Shown here in pieces: positions 61,923 through 64,000 of a stretch of DNA of 64,000 nucleotides (position 1 is the stretch's first letter; each line of letters opens with the position of its first letter). The stretch is taken from assembly GCA_902614655.1 (NCBI GenBank), contig CACMLX010000002.1, forward strand, positions 62,001-126,000, written 5' to 3'. The notes below the pieces were generated by a model. That model saw nothing but the letters and a program-made list of their open reading frames with translations. It ran no database searches and was not told the origin of the DNA. A program made the position numbers and the translations under genes. The stretch is from an uncultured Pelagibacteraceae bacterium (GTDB lineage Bacteria; Pseudomonadota; Alphaproteobacteria; Pelagibacterales; AG-422-B15).

Positions 61923-63718
61923 ATACAATTCCAAGACTTTTTTGGGACTCAGTTAAATCTCGTGGAGAAAAAGTTGCCATGAGAGAAAAAGATCTTGGTA
62001 TTTGGCAAGAAATTTCATGGTCTCAATATGGAGAAAGGGCAAAACTAACTGGTCTTGCTCTTTCCACTTTAGGACTAGAAAAAGGCAATGTGGTTTCAAT
62101 TGCAAGCGAAGGAAACCCCGAGTGGCTTTATACTGATATGGGTACTATTGGTGCGGGAGGAATTTCTAGTGGAGTGTATACAACAGACTCGGCTGCGCAG
62201 GTTAAGTATCTAGTAAATGATAGTGCGACCAAATTTTATTTTGCTGAAAATGAAGAACAACTTGATAAAATTCTAGAAGTAAGAAGTGAGTGTCCTACAT
62301 TAAAGAAAATTATTGTTTATGATATGGAAGGTTTAAATGACTTTCATGATGATCAAGTTATTAGCTATGAAGAGTTTCTAAAAATTGGTGAAAAAACTAA
62401 TCAAGAAAACCCTGATCTTTGGGAAAGTTTAGTAAATAATGTAAGCCCAGATGACATTGCAATTTTAGTTTACACATCAGGTACAACAGGACCTTCAAAA
62501 GGTGCAATGATTAATCATACAAACCTACTTTATTCAATTAATACTGGATATGATATCTTTGATGTAATGGAACACGAGGAACAATTATCGTTTCTCCCGT
62601 TATGTCATATATTAGAGCGGTCAGTTTCAGTTATGATCCCTTTAAAAACTGGCGCAGTAGTTAATTTTGCAGAAAGTATTGATACTGTTCCTGAAAATAT
62701 TCGAGAAGTTTCTCCAACGGTATTTATTGCAGTTCCAAGGATTTGGGAAAAGTTTTATTCATCAATTACAATTCTAATGAAGGATGCAACTTTTATTGGC
62801 AAGTTCTTCTATCAATTATCAATAAATGTAGGATCCAAATATAAAGAGTACTTCATAGACGGAAAAGAACCTCCTTTATCATTGAAATTATCTTATTGGA
62901 TATGTAATCAACTGGTTTTAAAAAATATAAAAAAACTTCTCGGTTTGAATAACTGTCGTTACGCACTAAGCGGCGCTGCGCCTATATCCCCTGATCTTAT
63001 AAATTGGTATCTTTCTCTTGGTATAGATATGAGAGAAGGATGGGGAATGACAGAAACTGCTGGAGTTGGAACTGCATTTTACTCTAGAGAAATAAAGTTG
63101 GGGCATGTTGGTCGAGCAGTTAATGATTCTGAAGTGAGAATTGCTAAGGATGGAGAGATTTTATTTCGAGGTCCAGGTGTGTTTTGTGGTTATTTAAATA
63201 AACCTGAACAAACAAAAGAAACTCTGATTGATGGATGGCTGCATACAGGAGATGTTGGTGAAATTGATAACTATGGAAATTTAAAAATTACAGATAGAAA
63301 AAAAGACATAATCATTACAGCTGGCGGAAAAAATATATCTCCTTCTGAAATAGAAAATGAATTAAAATTTAGTCCATTTATATCAGATGCTGTTGTAATT
63401 GGAGATAAAAGAAAGTTTTTGTCATGTCTGATAATGATAGATGAAGAGAATGTGATGAAACACGCTCAGGATAATGACATACCATTTTCTAATTTTGAAA
63501 GTCTCTGCAAATCAGAGGAAATAATTTCCTTGATCGATGATGAGGTCAATAAAGTAAATAAAAAATTTGCCTCTGTAGAACAAGTAAAAAAATTCTCATT
63601 AATTGATATACAATTAACAGCCGAAGACGATGAGCTTACTCCGACCATGAAGCTGAAACGCAAATTCATAAATCAAAAATACGGCGATATCATTGAAAGT
63701 ATGTATCAATCTGCTTGA
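61895..63718 (+). CDS. Long-chain acyl-CoA synthetase-like AMP-dependent ligase
   Basis: ILVYTSGTTGPSKGAMINHTN; GWGMTETAGVG; GWLHTGDVGEIDNYGNLKITDRKKDIIITAGGKNISP. Confidence 0.95.
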   Translation: MEKEKNVEINTIPRLFWDSVKSRGEKVAMREKDLGIWQEISWSQYGERAKLTGLALSTLGLEKGNVVSIASEGNPEWLYTDMGTIGAGGISSGVYTTDSAAQVKYLVNDSATKFYFAENEEQLDKILEVRSECPTLKKIIVYDMEGLNDFHDDQVISYEEFLKIGEKTNQENPDLWESLVNNVSPDDIAILVYTSGTTGPSKGAMINHTNLLYSINTGYDIFDVMEHEEQLSFLPLCHILERSVSVMIPLKTGAVVNFAESIDTVPENIREVSPTVFIAVPRIWEKFYSSITILMKDATFIGKFFYQLSINVGSKYKEYFIDGKEPPLSLKLSYWICNQLVLKNIKKLLGLNNCRYALSGAAPISPDLINWYLSLGIDMREGWGMTETAGVGTAFYSREIKLGHVGRAVNDSEVRIAKDGEILFRGPGVFCGYLNKPEQTKETLIDGWLHTGDVGEIDNYGNLKITDRKKDIIITAGGKNISPSEIENELKFSPFISDAVVIGDKRKFLSCLIMIDEENVMKHAQDNDIPFSNFESLCKSEEIISLIDDEVNKVNKKFASVEQVKKFSLIDIQLTAEDDELTPTMKLKRKFINQKYGDIIESMYQSA

Positions 63719-63766
63719 TTTTCCCCTGTGAAATAATAAGATTTCCTTTTATATTCAAGAGGACGA

Positions 63767-64000
63767 ATGATGATAAGTAAGCGATTTTCAATTTTTACAA
63801 TTTTATTGGCTCTATTATTAACTTTTGGCCACAATTCTTATTCTCAAGGTATTTCTGACGATGAAATCATTCTTGGCATGCATACGGATATAAGTGGACC
63901 AGTTTCTTCATTTGGAAAATATTCCGTTGAAGGTGTTCAAATGAGAATTGATGAAATTAATAAAGCAGGAGGTATTCATGGAAGAATGCTTAAAATAATT
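63767..64000 (+). CDS. ABC transporter substrate-binding protein (LivK-like), truncated by window edge
   Basis: MMISKRFSIFTILLALLLTFGHNSYSQGISDDEIILGMHTDISGPVSSFGKYSVEGVQMRIDEINKAGGIHGRMLKII. Confidence 0.88.
   Translation, partial: MMISKRFSIFTILLALLLTFGHNSYSQGISDDEIILGMHTDISGPVSSFGKYSVEGVQMRIDEINKAGGIHGRMLKII

Noticed and set aside
1-64000. CRISPR arrays, transposons, prophage, toxin-antitoxin or known defence systems
   Set aside because: No direct-repeat arrays, transposase, integrase or defence signature proteins seen in the translations

Overview
This 64 kb window is AT-rich and densely packed. It reads as chromosomal DNA from a streamlined, probably marine, alphaproteobacterium; markers include NDUFA12, DUF2155, DUF2066, DUF1192, an HdaA-like protein, class II NrdJ and the lptF/lptG/lptD/surA/rsmA order. 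Most of it is core metabolism: rpsF-rpsR-rplI-dnaB, fabD-fabG-acpP-fabF-gmk, LPS export, purMN, aspS, nrdJ, accBC-aroQ, rne, mrcA, prfB, tyrS, cysE-iscR-suf and a Liv-type ABC/acyl-CoA ligase locus. I see no CRISPR array, prophage or transposase. Best second-look items: (i) an intact RF2 programmed +1 frameshift that the ORF track mis-starts; (ii) a near-consensus IscR-type operator with an overlapping promoter upstream of a cysE-iscR-sufBCDSU-msrB-sufT operon; (iii) tandem NrdR-like boxes with 31-bp start-to-start spacing upstream of nrdJ; (iv) a tandem array of five small proteins, mostly alpha/beta-barrel-like (GYD, ABM, SnoaL, two unassigned), divergent from an SDR gene; (v) a SurA reduced to its chaperone parts with no parvulin domain; (vi) a structured intergenic region with small ORFs absent from the ORF track; (vii) a secreted metzincin-like protein. 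No unambiguously new multi-gene system is evident. The small-protein array is the best candidate. All family names come from reading the translations by eye, with no database search.
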